A DNA stretch of 14,865 nt from assembly GCA_023384025.1 (NCBI GenBank), contig JAHDXX010000047.1:1-14865 (forward strand), in the 5' to 3' direction. The stretch comes from Sphingomonadaceae bacterium (GTDB lineage: Bacteria > Pseudomonadota > Alphaproteobacteria > Sphingomonadales > Sphingomonadaceae). Under the pieces are notes generated by a model. That model did no database searches and was not told the DNA's origin. It saw only the letters and a program-made list of their open reading frames with translations. A program made the position numbers and the translations under genes. Below, piece after piece: positions 1 through 6,708 of the stretch (its first letter is position 1; every line of letters starts with the position of its first letter).

Positions 1-404
1 CGCTCGGCGCGATCACGTTCTGGAGTGCCGGGCTGCCGTCGGTTGCCCTGTTCGGGGTGCTGATGGCGGTCTTCTCGTTCCTGCCGGCAATCGGCCCCGC
101 GCTGGTATGGGTGCCAGCGGCAATCTGGCTGCTCGCGACCGGAGCCATATGGCAGGGGGTCGTGGTGATCTTCTCCGGCGTGGCGGTCATCGGGCTTGCC
201 GACAACCTGCTGCGCCCGATGCTGGTCGGGCGTGACACCGGCATTCCTGACTGGATCATCCTGGTGACAACCCTGGGCGGAATTGCCTTGCTCGGCCTGT
301 CTGGCATCGTGCTCGGCCCGCTGGTCGCCGGCCTGTTCCTCGCCGGATGGTCGATCGTCCACGAACAGCGCGAGGCGGAGGCCGAGCTGGTCTATCCCGC
401 CTGA
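1..404 (+). CDS. AI-2E family transporter (PerM-like), C-terminal part
   Basis: The gene enters from outside the window; the reading frame is open from position 3 and gives 133 residues ending in a TGA at 402-404. The protein is very hydrophobic, with at least three membrane segments. It carries the stretch LADNLLRPMLVGRDTGIP, which matches the conserved DNxLRPxLVG signature of the AI-2E/PerM family (UPF0118). The following LGGIALLGLSGIVLGPLVAG segment is also typical of the last membrane helices. Members of this family are inner-membrane exporters or antiporters; the AI-2 export role is known only for some, so the substrate here is unknown. The short charged tail (EQREAEAELV) is the usual cytoplasmic end. 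The next gene starts 62 bp later on the same strand. Confidence 0.88.
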   Translation, partial: LGAITFWSAGLPSVALFGVLMAVFSFLPAIGPALVWVPAAIWLLATGAIWQGVVVIFSGVAVIGLADNLLRPMLVGRDTGIPDWIILVTTLGGIALLGLSGIVLGPLVAGLFLAGWSIVHEQREAEAELVYPA

Positions 405-466
405 GGATCCAGCCATAAACGAAACTGCCAGTCGCGAAGTGGCCGCAGGCGGCGCATTCTTCCGCC

Positions 467-1000
467 ATGACCAGCCATGCTCCCGACCTCGCCTTTCTCG
501 CTGACCGACTGGCGATCCAGGATGTGATGGCGCGCTATTGCCGCGGGATTGACCGGTGCGACGAGCAGGAGCTGCGCCGCGCATTCACGCCCGACGCCGT
601 GCTCGACTACGGTTCCGGTTCGGGACCGTTCGATGCCGTGATCGCACAAGTCGTGGCCGATCTTGCGACCATGCGCCTGACTCACCACAGCCTGGCCAAC
701 TCGCTGGTCGAGATCGATGGCGACCGCGCCCGCGCGGAAACCTATGTCACCGCATTCCACGTGGTCGGCCCGCGGGGTGCGGAGATCGAGATGGTCGTCG
801 GCGGGCGCTATCTTGACCGGCTGGTGCGCAGCGACGGCGGCTGGCTGATTGCGGAGCGGCTCTATGTGATGGACTGGAACCGGCAGGGCCCGAGCACGAT
901 CCAGGACAGCGGCGGCATGTACGACATGCTCGCCCGGCGCGGCAGACGATGGCCCGATGATCCTTCGTATGCCTGGCAGGCCTCGCCACTGTCACAGTGA
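467..1000 (+). CDS. SnoaL/NTF2-fold protein of unknown function
   Basis: This encodes a 177-residue soluble protein with no signal peptide. The N-terminal pattern LADRLAIQDVMARYCRGID, then a 'D-E-Q-E-L-R-R-A-F-x-P-D-A-V-L-D-Y-G' stretch, then THHSLANSLVEIDGDRARAETYV and the late GGRYLDRL...WLIAERLYVMDW is the classic layout of the SnoaL-like/NTF2-like superfamily. That superfamily is a cone-shaped alpha+beta barrel that includes polyketide cyclases, ketosteroid isomerases, dehydratases and dioxygenase small subunits. Proteins of exactly this type are common in sphingomonads and usually uncharacterised. The YDML...WPDDPSY tail extends past the fold. The ATG at 467 gives the complete domain; its upstream GGCGG at 448-452 is only a weak ribosome-binding site. 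Whether it is an enzyme is unknown. Confidence 0.85.
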   Translation: MTSHAPDLAFLADRLAIQDVMARYCRGIDRCDEQELRRAFTPDAVLDYGSGSGPFDAVIAQVVADLATMRLTHHSLANSLVEIDGDRARAETYVTAFHVVGPRGAEIEMVVGGRYLDRLVRSDGGWLIAERLYVMDWNRQGPSTIQDSGGMYDMLARRGRRWPDDPSYAWQASPLSQ

Positions 1001-1017
1001 CACGCTAGGAAGCGGGC

Positions 1018-2739
1018 ATGAAGACGCTTCCGCTCCTGTTCGCTGCGCTCGGCCTTTCGGCCTGTGCCACGCTCCCGGCTGAAAACCCGGCACCGCTCGC
1101 CCCGGTCACGATCAAGATCGTGGGGCTCAACGATTTTCACGGCAATATCGAGCCGATCCGGCGGCCCCTGCGCTTGCCGGATGCCAATGGCGAAGTGAAG
1201 GAAGTGCGCGTCGGCGGCGCGGCATGGCTCGCCACCGCCGTCGGGAGCATCCGCAGCCAGGCCGAACACAGCATGGTGATTGCAGCCGGCGACCTGATCG
1301 GGGCGAGCCCGCTCGCTTCGTCGATCTTCCTGGATGAACCGGCGGTTGGCGCGATGAACCGGATCGGGCTCGACTTCAACGCGGTCGGCAACCACGAATT
1401 CGACCGCGGCTGGCAGGAACTCAGGCGAATGCAGCAGGGCGGGTGCGACAAGTTCACCCTGCGCGAGCCCTGCGCGGTCGAGAACCCGTTTCCCGGCGCC
1501 CGGTTCCGCTTCCTGTCCGCCAACGTCCGCATGCCCGATGGCGACACGCTGTTCCCCGCCTACGGGATCAAGCGCTTTGCCGTGGGCGGCGGACGCGAAG
1601 TGGCGGTCGGTGTGATCGGGCTGACGCTGAAGGATACGCCGACCCTGGTCACGCCCGAAGGGGTGGCAGGGCTTACGTTCGAGGATGAGGCAGCGGCGAT
1701 CAACCGCGCGGTGGAAGCGCTCGACCGCGACGGGGTCAAGGCAATCGTGGTCGCGATCCACCAGGGCCTCTACACCGACGTATCCTACAACGACCAGACA
1801 TGCGGCGGGGTACGGGGGCCGCTGCTCGACATCCTGAAGGGAGTCGATCCGCGGGTCGACCTGGTCGTCTCGGGCCACACCCACAGCGCCCATGTGTGCG
1901 ATTTCGCCACGCTCGATCCGGCGCGCCCGTTCCTCGTCACCAGCGCCGGGTACGGCAGTTCGCTGCTGACTGACATCACCGTCACGCTCGATCCGGTCAG
2001 CGGTGAAGTGCTGTCGCGTTCGGCGAACAACGTGGTGATCCAGAGCGCTGCGCCCGAGGCTGCCCAGGCGGGGTTCCCGCAGTGGAGCGCCAATGCCGAA
2101 GTTGCCGCCTATGTCGCCCGTTATGTCGATGCGGCGCGGGCCGAATCCGAGCGTCCGGTCGGGCGCATCAGTGGCGACGGGCGCAAGGGCGGGGGCACCG
2201 ACGAGACCCCGCTCGGCAACCTCATCGCCGACGGGCAACTTGCAGCCACCCGCCCGGCAGGCGCGCAGATCGCGATGATGAACAATTCCGGCATCCGCGC
2301 CGCGCTGGTTCCCCAGAGCGACGGAACGGTCAGCTACGGCGACATCTACGCGGTCCAGCCGTTCGGCAACACGCTGGTGACACGCAGTTTTACCGGCACC
2401 CAGTTGCTGGCGCTGCTGGAGCAGCAGTTCGATGACGAGGGCTTCGTCCAGACTTTCTCGTTCTCGGACGGGTTTGCCTTCGTCTATGACATGCGCCGCC
2501 CGGTCGGCAGTCGGGTGGTGAGCGCGGCGCTGGACGGGCAGGCGATCGATCCGGCGCGGACCTACCGCGTGACCATGAACAGCTTCCTCGCCAGCGGGGG
2601 CGACAGCTTTACCGTGTTTACCCAAGGGACCGACACGGTGATCGGGCCGGTCGATCTCGACGCGATGGAGGAGTGGTTGAGGGCGGCGCCGGTGCGGAAC
2701 CTGCCAGACACAGGTCGGGTCCGGCGGATCGAAGGCTGA
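1018..2739 (+). CDS. Lipoprotein 5'-nucleotidase / metallophosphoesterase (UshA/CpdB-like)
   Basis: This 573-residue protein begins with a lipoprotein signal: a short hydrophobic core and the lipobox LSAC, with lipid-bearing Cys16, so it should be anchored to a membrane facing the periplasm. The N-terminal metallophosphoesterase domain (about 30-330) shows all metal-binding motifs: D39-F-H41, G-D92, GNHEFDRG (N125, H126), H248 and SGHTHSAH (H287, H289). The C-terminal 5'-nucleotidase domain (about 380-560) shows PLGNLIADG, MNNSGIRAAL, GDIYAVQPFGNTLV and LASGGDSFTVF. The family releases phosphate from nucleotides or cyclic nucleotides outside the cytoplasm, allowing nucleoside and phosphate salvage; the exact substrate is not predictable. 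An AGGA ribosome-binding sequence precedes the ATG. The stop codon directly abuts that of the converging tetR-type gene. Confidence 0.93.
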   Translation: MKTLPLLFAALGLSACATLPAENPAPLAPVTIKIVGLNDFHGNIEPIRRPLRLPDANGEVKEVRVGGAAWLATAVGSIRSQAEHSMVIAAGDLIGASPLASSIFLDEPAVGAMNRIGLDFNAVGNHEFDRGWQELRRMQQGGCDKFTLREPCAVENPFPGARFRFLSANVRMPDGDTLFPAYGIKRFAVGGGREVAVGVIGLTLKDTPTLVTPEGVAGLTFEDEAAAINRAVEALDRDGVKAIVVAIHQGLYTDVSYNDQTCGGVRGPLLDILKGVDPRVDLVVSGHTHSAHVCDFATLDPARPFLVTSAGYGSSLLTDITVTLDPVSGEVLSRSANNVVIQSAAPEAAQAGFPQWSANAEVAAYVARYVDAARAESERPVGRISGDGRKGGGTDETPLGNLIADGQLAATRPAGAQIAMMNNSGIRAALVPQSDGTVSYGDIYAVQPFGNTLVTRSFTGTQLLALLEQQFDDEGFVQTFSFSDGFAFVYDMRRPVGSRVVSAALDGQAIDPARTYRVTMNSFLASGGDSFTVFTQGTDTVIGPVDLDAMEEWLRAAPVRNLPDTGRVRRIEG

Positions 2740-3405
2740 TCAGCCGACCGCGCGAAGGGTAGTGACGCCCTTGGCGCCGCGATCCTCGGCCGAAAGCCCG
2801 TCGAACAGGGCATCGATGATTCGCGCGAGCTTGGCTTCGGTCAGCCGGTCTTCCAGCATGGCGACGAGATAGGGCTGGATGTAGCACACCACCGCCTGGT
2901 TGATCAGCGAGAGCACCTCGTTGATCCCGAGACCGGGGAAATGCCCTTCGGCCTGGGCCTCGACAATGATCTCGCACAGCAGGTGGTCGGCCAGGTCGAT
3001 ATAGCTGCGCGCAGCCTCGAAGTACTGCTCGCCGACTTCGATATAGAGGCGGAACGCAGCCGGATCGGCGCGGTAATCATCCCGCATCAGCACGAACCGG
3101 CGGGCGAAGAATTCGTACATCTTGCGCCTGGGCGGCAGGCCTGAGGCGAGCACTTCGTCCATCACTGCGATCTTGGGCGCGAACCATTCGCCCGCAACCG
3201 CCTCGGCAAGGTCGATTTCATCGGGAAACAGCTGGTCGATCCGGGCGCGGGCGATCCTGAGCTCGCTGACCAGCAGCGGCTTGGTCACCTGTTCGGCGCG
3301 GCGCTCCATCAGCGCCATCGCTGCACGTGCGACCCGCTGCCGCTCCAGCTTGAGTTCCTCTTCGCTCACGCGTGCACCGCCCTGCCGTTCCCTGACAGGG
3401 GACAT
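2740..3405 (-). CDS. TetR/AcrR-family transcriptional regulator
   Basis: This protein of up to 221 residues has an N-terminal helix-turn-helix (about residues 22-72). The pattern is ARAAMALMERR, then VTKPLLVSELRIARARIDQLFPDEIDLAEAVAGEW, where 'LFPDEIDLAEAV' corresponds to the usual 'YFPSKEALLxAV' of TetR proteins. The rest is an all-helical ligand/dimerisation region ending in IIDALFDGL. The ATG at 3405 has a poor ribosome-binding site; the GTG at 3367-3369 (residue 13) is an alternative start. It is the last gene of the minus-strand run, 40 nt after the DUF1295 gene. A 24-bp dyad sits in that gap, consistent with autoregulation (inference). The effector and targets are unknown; the neighbouring acyltransferase, DUF1295 and acyl-CoA genes make a lipid or acyl-CoA ligand a reasonable guess only. 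Confidence 0.87.
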   Translation of the reverse strand: MSPVRERQGGARVSEEELKLERQRVARAAMALMERRAEQVTKPLLVSELRIARARIDQLFPDEIDLAEAVAGEWFAPKIAVMDEVLASGLPPRRKMYEFFARRFVLMRDDYRADPAAFRLYIEVGEQYFEAARSYIDLADHLLCEIIVEAQAEGHFPGLGINEVLSLINQAVVCYIQPYLVAMLEDRLTEAKLARIIDALFDGLSAEDRGAKGVTTLRAVG

Positions 3406-3421
3406 GTAGGCACTCGGCGCG

Positions 3422-3445
3422 CCGGTTAAACCCCTGTTTCGCCGG
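3422..3445. promoter_or_regulatory. 24-bp dyad between DUF1295 gene and tetR-type gene (candidate operator)
   Basis: The arms are CCGGTTAAAC (3422-3431) and GTTTCGCCGG (3436-3445), separated by CCCT. Eight of ten arm positions are complementary, with two central mismatches per arm. It fills most of the 40-nt gap and begins right at the DUF1295 stop codon. TetR-type regulators commonly bind such dyads next to their own gene. As RNA it could fold into a weak hairpin, but no T-run follows on the minus strand, so an operator is the better reading. An additional perfect 10-bp palindrome, CGGCGCGCCG, lies at 3415-3424. No protein-binding evidence exists. Confidence 0.4.
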
Positions 3446-4249
3446 TCAGCGCTGTTTGCGCGGCGGCCAGGGGAAAAACGCCGAGGTGCGGGCGATGTAA
3501 TCGGCGTAAGGCCCGCCGCGCTTCTTCTTCATACCCGCCTCGAGCAGGGCTGCGCCCGACCACTTGGTCAGGGTAAAGGTCAGGAACAGCGGACCGGCAA
3601 CGGTAAAGGCCGCCCACTGCCAGCCGACCGCAGCGACCACCAGCCAGATGCCCCACCAGGCGCAGGCATCGCCGAAATAGTTCGGATGGCGGGTGTAGCG
3701 CCACAGCCCGGTGTCGAGGATTTTCCCTTCATTTGCCGGATCGGCCTTGAACCGCGACAACTGCCAGTCGCCGACCCATTCGAAGAATATGCCCACGCCC
3801 CACAGCGCGACCCCGGCCCAGGCCAGCGGCGGGATCGCGTCGCGCTGCTCCGCTGCCAGGATCCCGATCTGCGCCGGGCTGGACACGAGGAACAGCAGCA
3901 CCGCCTGCCCCAGCCAGACCTTGGTCAGCGCCGCCCATGCGAACCGGCCCTTCTCGCGGTCCTTCCTGAGGATGCGCTGGTAGCGCGGGTCTTCGCCGTG
4001 CTTGCGCCAGCGCAGGAACAGGTAGATGCCGAGCCGGAAACCCCACAGCGCGGTCATCGCCATGATCAGGGTGCCGAGCAGGCCCGGCCCGCCGGGCACG
4101 TGCAGCCAGCTCGCCAGCGCCATCAGGCCCATCCCTGCGCCCCAGAACGCATCGATGAACGAGACGTCGTTGATCCTGACACTGATCGCCCACTGGATCA
4201 GCACCAGCACGATCAGGATGGCGGCATTGAGACCAAGCAACTCAAGCAT
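3446..4249 (-). CDS. DUF1295 membrane protein (steroid 5-alpha-reductase-like fold)
   Basis: This is a 267-residue integral membrane protein with about six to seven hydrophobic spans (around 8-26, 34-52, 56-80, 108-130, 142-160, 197-230). The near-C-terminal motif TGLWRYTRHPNYFGD (180-194), followed by WWGIWLV and a charged tail ending PYADYIARTSAFFPWPP, is diagnostic of DUF1295. This family is related to steroid 5-alpha-reductases and isoprenylcysteine methyltransferases, which use NADPH or SAM on lipid substrates. The reaction for bacterial DUF1295 proteins is mostly unknown. The frame is open further upstream to 4450, but the ATG at 4249 is the right start: it begins the first membrane helix, has GGGGAA a few bases upstream, and gives an 8-nt overlap with the acyltransferase gene, implying translational coupling. 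Confidence 0.88.
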   Translation of the reverse strand: MLELLGLNAAILIVLVLIQWAISVRINDVSFIDAFWGAGMGLMALASWLHVPGGPGLLGTLIMAMTALWGFRLGIYLFLRWRKHGEDPRYQRILRKDREKGRFAWAALTKVWLGQAVLLFLVSSPAQIGILAAEQRDAIPPLAWAGVALWGVGIFFEWVGDWQLSRFKADPANEGKILDTGLWRYTRHPNYFGDACAWWGIWLVVAAVGWQWAAFTVAGPLFLTFTLTKWSGAALLEAGMKKKRGGPYADYIARTSAFFPWPPRKQR

Positions 4250-4871
4250 CGTTTTTCCCCGCGATGATATCCCGCGCCTGCTGTTCCAGCACCTTGAACC
4301 GCTCGTAATCGGGCAACTGGGTGCGGAACCATTCGGCAATCTTGAGCAAGTCTTCGCCGTAACGTCCGGTTGCCACCATCGGCGGGCCGAAGGTGATAAT
4401 CTTGCGCACCTGATCAGCAAAGGCAGGCACGATCGGCACATCGGCCGCACGGGCGATGTGGTAGAAGCCCGATTTCCACTTGCCGTCGGACTTGCGGGTG
4501 CCTTCGCAGGCGATCACCAGCGCGAGCTCGTCGCGGGCCGCGAATTCGGCAGCGACCTGCTCAGTCGCGTTGGCGCTCTTGCGGCGGTCGACCGGGATCC
4601 CGCCCATGTCGAGCATGAACCGCGTCATCGGCCACTGGAACAGCGTATGCTTGCCCATGAAGTTGGGCCGGATGCCCTCTTCGTGCGTCGCACCGGTGAA
4701 GAACACGAAGTCCCAGTTTGTCGTATGCGGGGCACCGGCAATCACGAACTTCTTGAGGTGACGCGGAAGCGGATCGACCACTTTCCAGCGTTGAACGTAC
4801 CAGATCGCAAGGATGATCCGGCGCACGATGCGCGACAGAATGGAACGCTTGTACGGCGCGGCAGATGTCAA
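4242..4871 (-). CDS. Lysophospholipid acyltransferase family protein (PlsC-like)
   Basis: This 209-residue protein has the acyltransferase motifs in order. PHTTNWDF gives the catalytic H49-x4-D54, GGIPVDRR (90-97) is motif II/III, ACEGTRKS (121-128) is the substrate-phosphate-binding EGTR motif, and VPIVPAF (145-151) is motif IV. A short hydrophobic N-terminal helix (RRIILAIWYVQRW) likely associates it with the inner membrane. The family transfers an acyl chain from acyl-CoA or acyl-ACP to a lysolipid or another alcohol. It is shorter than typical PlsC (about 240 residues) and has an HTTNWD variant, as in 1-acylglycerol-3-phosphate acyltransferase-like proteins of unknown substrate. Translation appears to start at a TTG (4869-4871) served by a GGGGAG site; no in-frame ATG would preserve the N-terminal helix. 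Confidence 0.87.
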   Translation of the reverse strand: MTSAAPYKRSILSRIVRRIILAIWYVQRWKVVDPLPRHLKKFVIAGAPHTTNWDFVFFTGATHEEGIRPNFMGKHTLFQWPMTRFMLDMGGIPVDRRKSANATEQVAAEFAARDELALVIACEGTRKSDGKWKSGFYHIARAADVPIVPAFADQVRKIITFGPPMVATGRYGEDLLKIAEWFRTQLPDYERFKVLEQQARDIIAGKNDA

Positions 4872-4879
4872 AACCAGCT

Positions 4880-4885
4880 CTCCCC
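4880..4885 (-). promoter_or_regulatory. Ribosome-binding site supporting a TTG start
   Basis: On the minus strand GGGGAG lies 8 nt before the TTG codon at 4869-4871. This is good Shine-Dalgarno spacing and is the main reason for choosing the TTG as the acyltransferase start. Confidence 0.6.
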
Positions 4886-4929
4886 TGTGTGCGAGACCTA
4901 GCAGCTACGGAGCGGAATGCGAGATGGTT

Positions 4930-5055
4930 TCAGCTGTTCGCATAGATCACGATAGCCAGCGTGATCGACAGCACGAGCACCAGCTTGGTGGCAAGCGCAT
5001 TGACCAGCCAGCGCGGCATGCCGGAACCCGTGGAATTCGGCTTGCCGCCCTCCAT
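4930..5055 (-). CDS. 41-residue single-span membrane protein, hypothetical
   Basis: This is a small open frame from ATG (5053-5055) to TGA (4930-4932), starting only 2 nt after the mccB stop codon, so it is probably translated by coupling. The product has a polar N-terminus (MEGGKPNSTGSGMPRW) followed by a clear hydrophobic helix (about residues 17-38: LVNALATKLVLVLSITLAIVIY) and ends YANS. No domain is recognised. The hydrophobic pattern, position and sensible start favour a real gene. An alternative ATG at residue 13 (5017-5019) would give 29 residues. It could be a stand-alone membrane peptide or an accessory to the lipid enzymes downstream; both ideas are inference. The 58 nt after it, up to the acyltransferase, contain only that gene's ribosome-binding site. 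Confidence 0.6.
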   Translation of the reverse strand: MEGGKPNSTGSGMPRWLVNALATKLVLVLSITLAIVIYANS

Positions 5056-5057
5056 CG

Positions 5058-6707
5058 TCACATCCGGAACACGCCGAACGCAGGCCGCTCCGCAATCGGA
5101 GCCTCGAGGCATGCCGCAAACGCCAGACCCAGCACGTCGCGGGTCTGGACCGGGTCGACCACGCCGTCGTCCCAAAGCCGGGCGGTGGCGTAGTAGGGGT
5201 TGCCCTCGTCCTCGTACTTCTGGCGGATCGGGGCCTTGAAGGCCTCGGCCTGCTCGGGGGTCCAGCTGTCGGCGTCGCGGTGGACGGTGGCGAGGACGCT
5301 CGCCGCCTGCTCGCCGCCCATCACGCTGATGCGCGCATTGGGCCAGGTGAACAGGAAGCGGGGGCTGTAGGCGCGCCCGCACATGCCGTAATTCCCCGCC
5401 CCGAAGCTGCCGCCGATCACCACGGTGACCTTGGGCACGGTGGCGGTGGCGACGGCGGTGACCAGCTTCGCGCCATGCTTGGCGATGCCTTCGGCCTCGT
5501 ACTTCCCGCCGACCATGAAACCGCTGATGTTCTGGAGGAACAGCAGCGGGATGCGGCGCTGGCAGGCAAGCTCGATGAAATGCGCGCCCTTCTGCGCGCT
5601 CTCGGAGAACAGCACGCCGTTGTTGGCGAGGATTGCCACCGGCATCCCCCAGATATGGGCGAAGCCGCACACCAGCGTGCTGCCGTAGTGCTGCTTGAAC
5701 TCGTGGAACTCGCTGCCGTCGACCAGCCGCGCGATCACCTCGTGCACGTCATAGGGCGCGCGCACGTCCTCGGGGATGAGGGCGTAGAGGTCTTCCGCTT
5801 CGTATTTGGGGGGACGGGGGTCTTTCAACCCGTTCGTGTCGAGCGTAGTCGAGACACTGCCCAGCCCCCGGTTCTCGACTGCGCTCGAACCGAACGGGGA
5901 ATTGAGGTGGCTGACGATGTCGCGCACGATGGTGAGCGCGTGCTCGTCGTTCTCGGCCAAGTGATCGACCACGCCTGACTTCTTCGCATGGAGGTCGCCG
6001 CCGCCCAGATCCTCGGCGCTGATCTCCTCGCCCGTCGCGGCCTTCACCAGCGGCGGCCCCGCAAGGAAGATCGTGCCCTGGTTGCGCACGATCACGGTCT
6101 CGTCGGACATGGCGGGCACATAGGCCCCGCCTGCGGTGCAGGAGCCCATGACGCATGCAATCTGCGGAATGCCGAGCGCGGACATGTTCGCCTGGTTGAA
6201 GAAGATGCGCCCGAAGTGCTCGCGGTCGGGGAACACCTCGGCCTGGTACGGCAGGTTCGCCCCGCCAGAGTCCACCAGATAGATGCACGGCAGGCGGTTC
6301 TCCTGCGCGATCTCCTGCGCGCGCAGGTGCTTCTTGACCGTCATCGGGTAGTAGGAGCCGCCCTTCACCGTGGGATCGTTGGCGACGATCATCACCTGCC
6401 GGCCCGAGACCCGGCCGATCCCGCAGATCATCGAGGCGCCGGAGACGTCGCCTTCGTACATCCCGTTCGCGGCCAATTGCCCGATTTCAAGGAACGGCGA
6501 GCCCGGATCGAGCAGCCGCTCGACCCGATCACGCGGCAGCAGCTTGCCGCGCGACACATGCCGCTCGCGATGCTTCTCCGGCCCGCCAAGCGCCGCTTCG
6601 GCAACGCGGGCGCGCAGTTCCTCCGCAAGGGCATGGTTGTGCGCGAAACGGGCCTTGGCCTCGGGCGCCTCGCGGTCGAGCTTGGTGGTGAGGGTGGGGG
6701 CGGTCAT
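5058..6707 (-). CDS. mccB: Methylcrotonyl-CoA carboxylase, carboxyltransferase (beta) subunit
   Basis: The 549-residue protein matches acyl-CoA carboxylase beta subunits along its whole length. It has RGKLLPRDRVERLLDPGSPFLEIG (53-76), IVANDPTVKGGSYYPMTVKKHLRAQEIA, IYLVDSGGANLPYQAEVFPD, the first crotonase-like oxyanion region (SCTAGGAYVPAMSDE), NNGVLFSESAQKGAHFIEL, and the second region IGGSFGAGNYGMCGRAYSPRFLFTWPNARISVMGGEQAA, ending FGVFRM. The details match methylcrotonyl- rather than propionyl-CoA carboxylase. Together with the biotin-carrying alpha subunit it carboxylates 3-methylcrotonyl-CoA in leucine breakdown. The alpha subunit is not in this window. An AGGAAG site precedes the ATG, which lies 1 nt after the PhnA-domain gene. 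Residues about 270-293 are an unusual extra segment encoded by a palindromic repeat, making the linker between the two halves longer than in the family. Confidence 0.93.
   Translation of the reverse strand: MTAPTLTTKLDREAPEAKARFAHNHALAEELRARVAEAALGGPEKHRERHVSRGKLLPRDRVERLLDPGSPFLEIGQLAANGMYEGDVSGASMICGIGRVSGRQVMIVANDPTVKGGSYYPMTVKKHLRAQEIAQENRLPCIYLVDSGGANLPYQAEVFPDREHFGRIFFNQANMSALGIPQIACVMGSCTAGGAYVPAMSDETVIVRNQGTIFLAGPPLVKAATGEEISAEDLGGGDLHAKKSGVVDHLAENDEHALTIVRDIVSHLNSPFGSSAVENRGLGSVSTTLDTNGLKDPRPPKYEAEDLYALIPEDVRAPYDVHEVIARLVDGSEFHEFKQHYGSTLVCGFAHIWGMPVAILANNGVLFSESAQKGAHFIELACQRRIPLLFLQNISGFMVGGKYEAEGIAKHGAKLVTAVATATVPKVTVVIGGSFGAGNYGMCGRAYSPRFLFTWPNARISVMGGEQAASVLATVHRDADSWTPEQAEAFKAPIRQKYEDEGNPYYATARLWDDGVVDPVQTRDVLGLAFAACLEAPIAERPAFGVFRM
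5829..5898. repeat. REP-like inverted-repeat pair inside mccB, translated in frame
   Basis: The left arm (5829-5857) begins CCCGTTCGTGTCGAGCG and the right arm (5870-5898) ends GCTCGAACCGAACGGG, with a 12-bp spacer. Read as reverse complement, the right arm matches the left at about 24 of 29 positions; the differences are TG/GT, T/C and CA/AC. Each arm also contains the internal TCGA...TCGA symmetry. From memory, units of this type (CCGTTCG..TCGAGC.AAGTCGAGA) are dispersed as REP elements in sphingomonad genomes. Here the element lies wholly inside the mccB reading frame and encodes residues about 270-293 (SPFGSSAVENRG, then LGSVSTTLDTNG). No second copy is seen in this window. Confidence 0.8.
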
Positions 6708-6708
6708 T

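Noticed and set aside
448..466. GGCGG/CCGCC hairpin immediately before the SnoaL-like gene
   Set aside because: Only 5 bp with a 9-nt loop in very GC-rich DNA; expected by chance.
862..2625. Long open frame on the minus strand opposite the nucleotidase (587 codons)
   Set aside because: Its product is rich in Arg, Asp, Gly and His with no recognisable domain, while the plus-strand frame has every metallophosphoesterase motif. High GC content commonly keeps antisense frames open.
4866..4871. Perfect TTGACA (minus strand) at the acyltransferase start
   Set aside because: It looks like a -35 box, but no acceptable -10 sequence lies 16-18 nt further on, and the TTG is used as the start codon.
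4897..4910. Small dyad TAGC-A-GCTA between the 41-codon gene and the acyltransferase
   Set aside because: The loop would be a single base and the stem short; no T-run follows. It is not a convincing terminator or operator.
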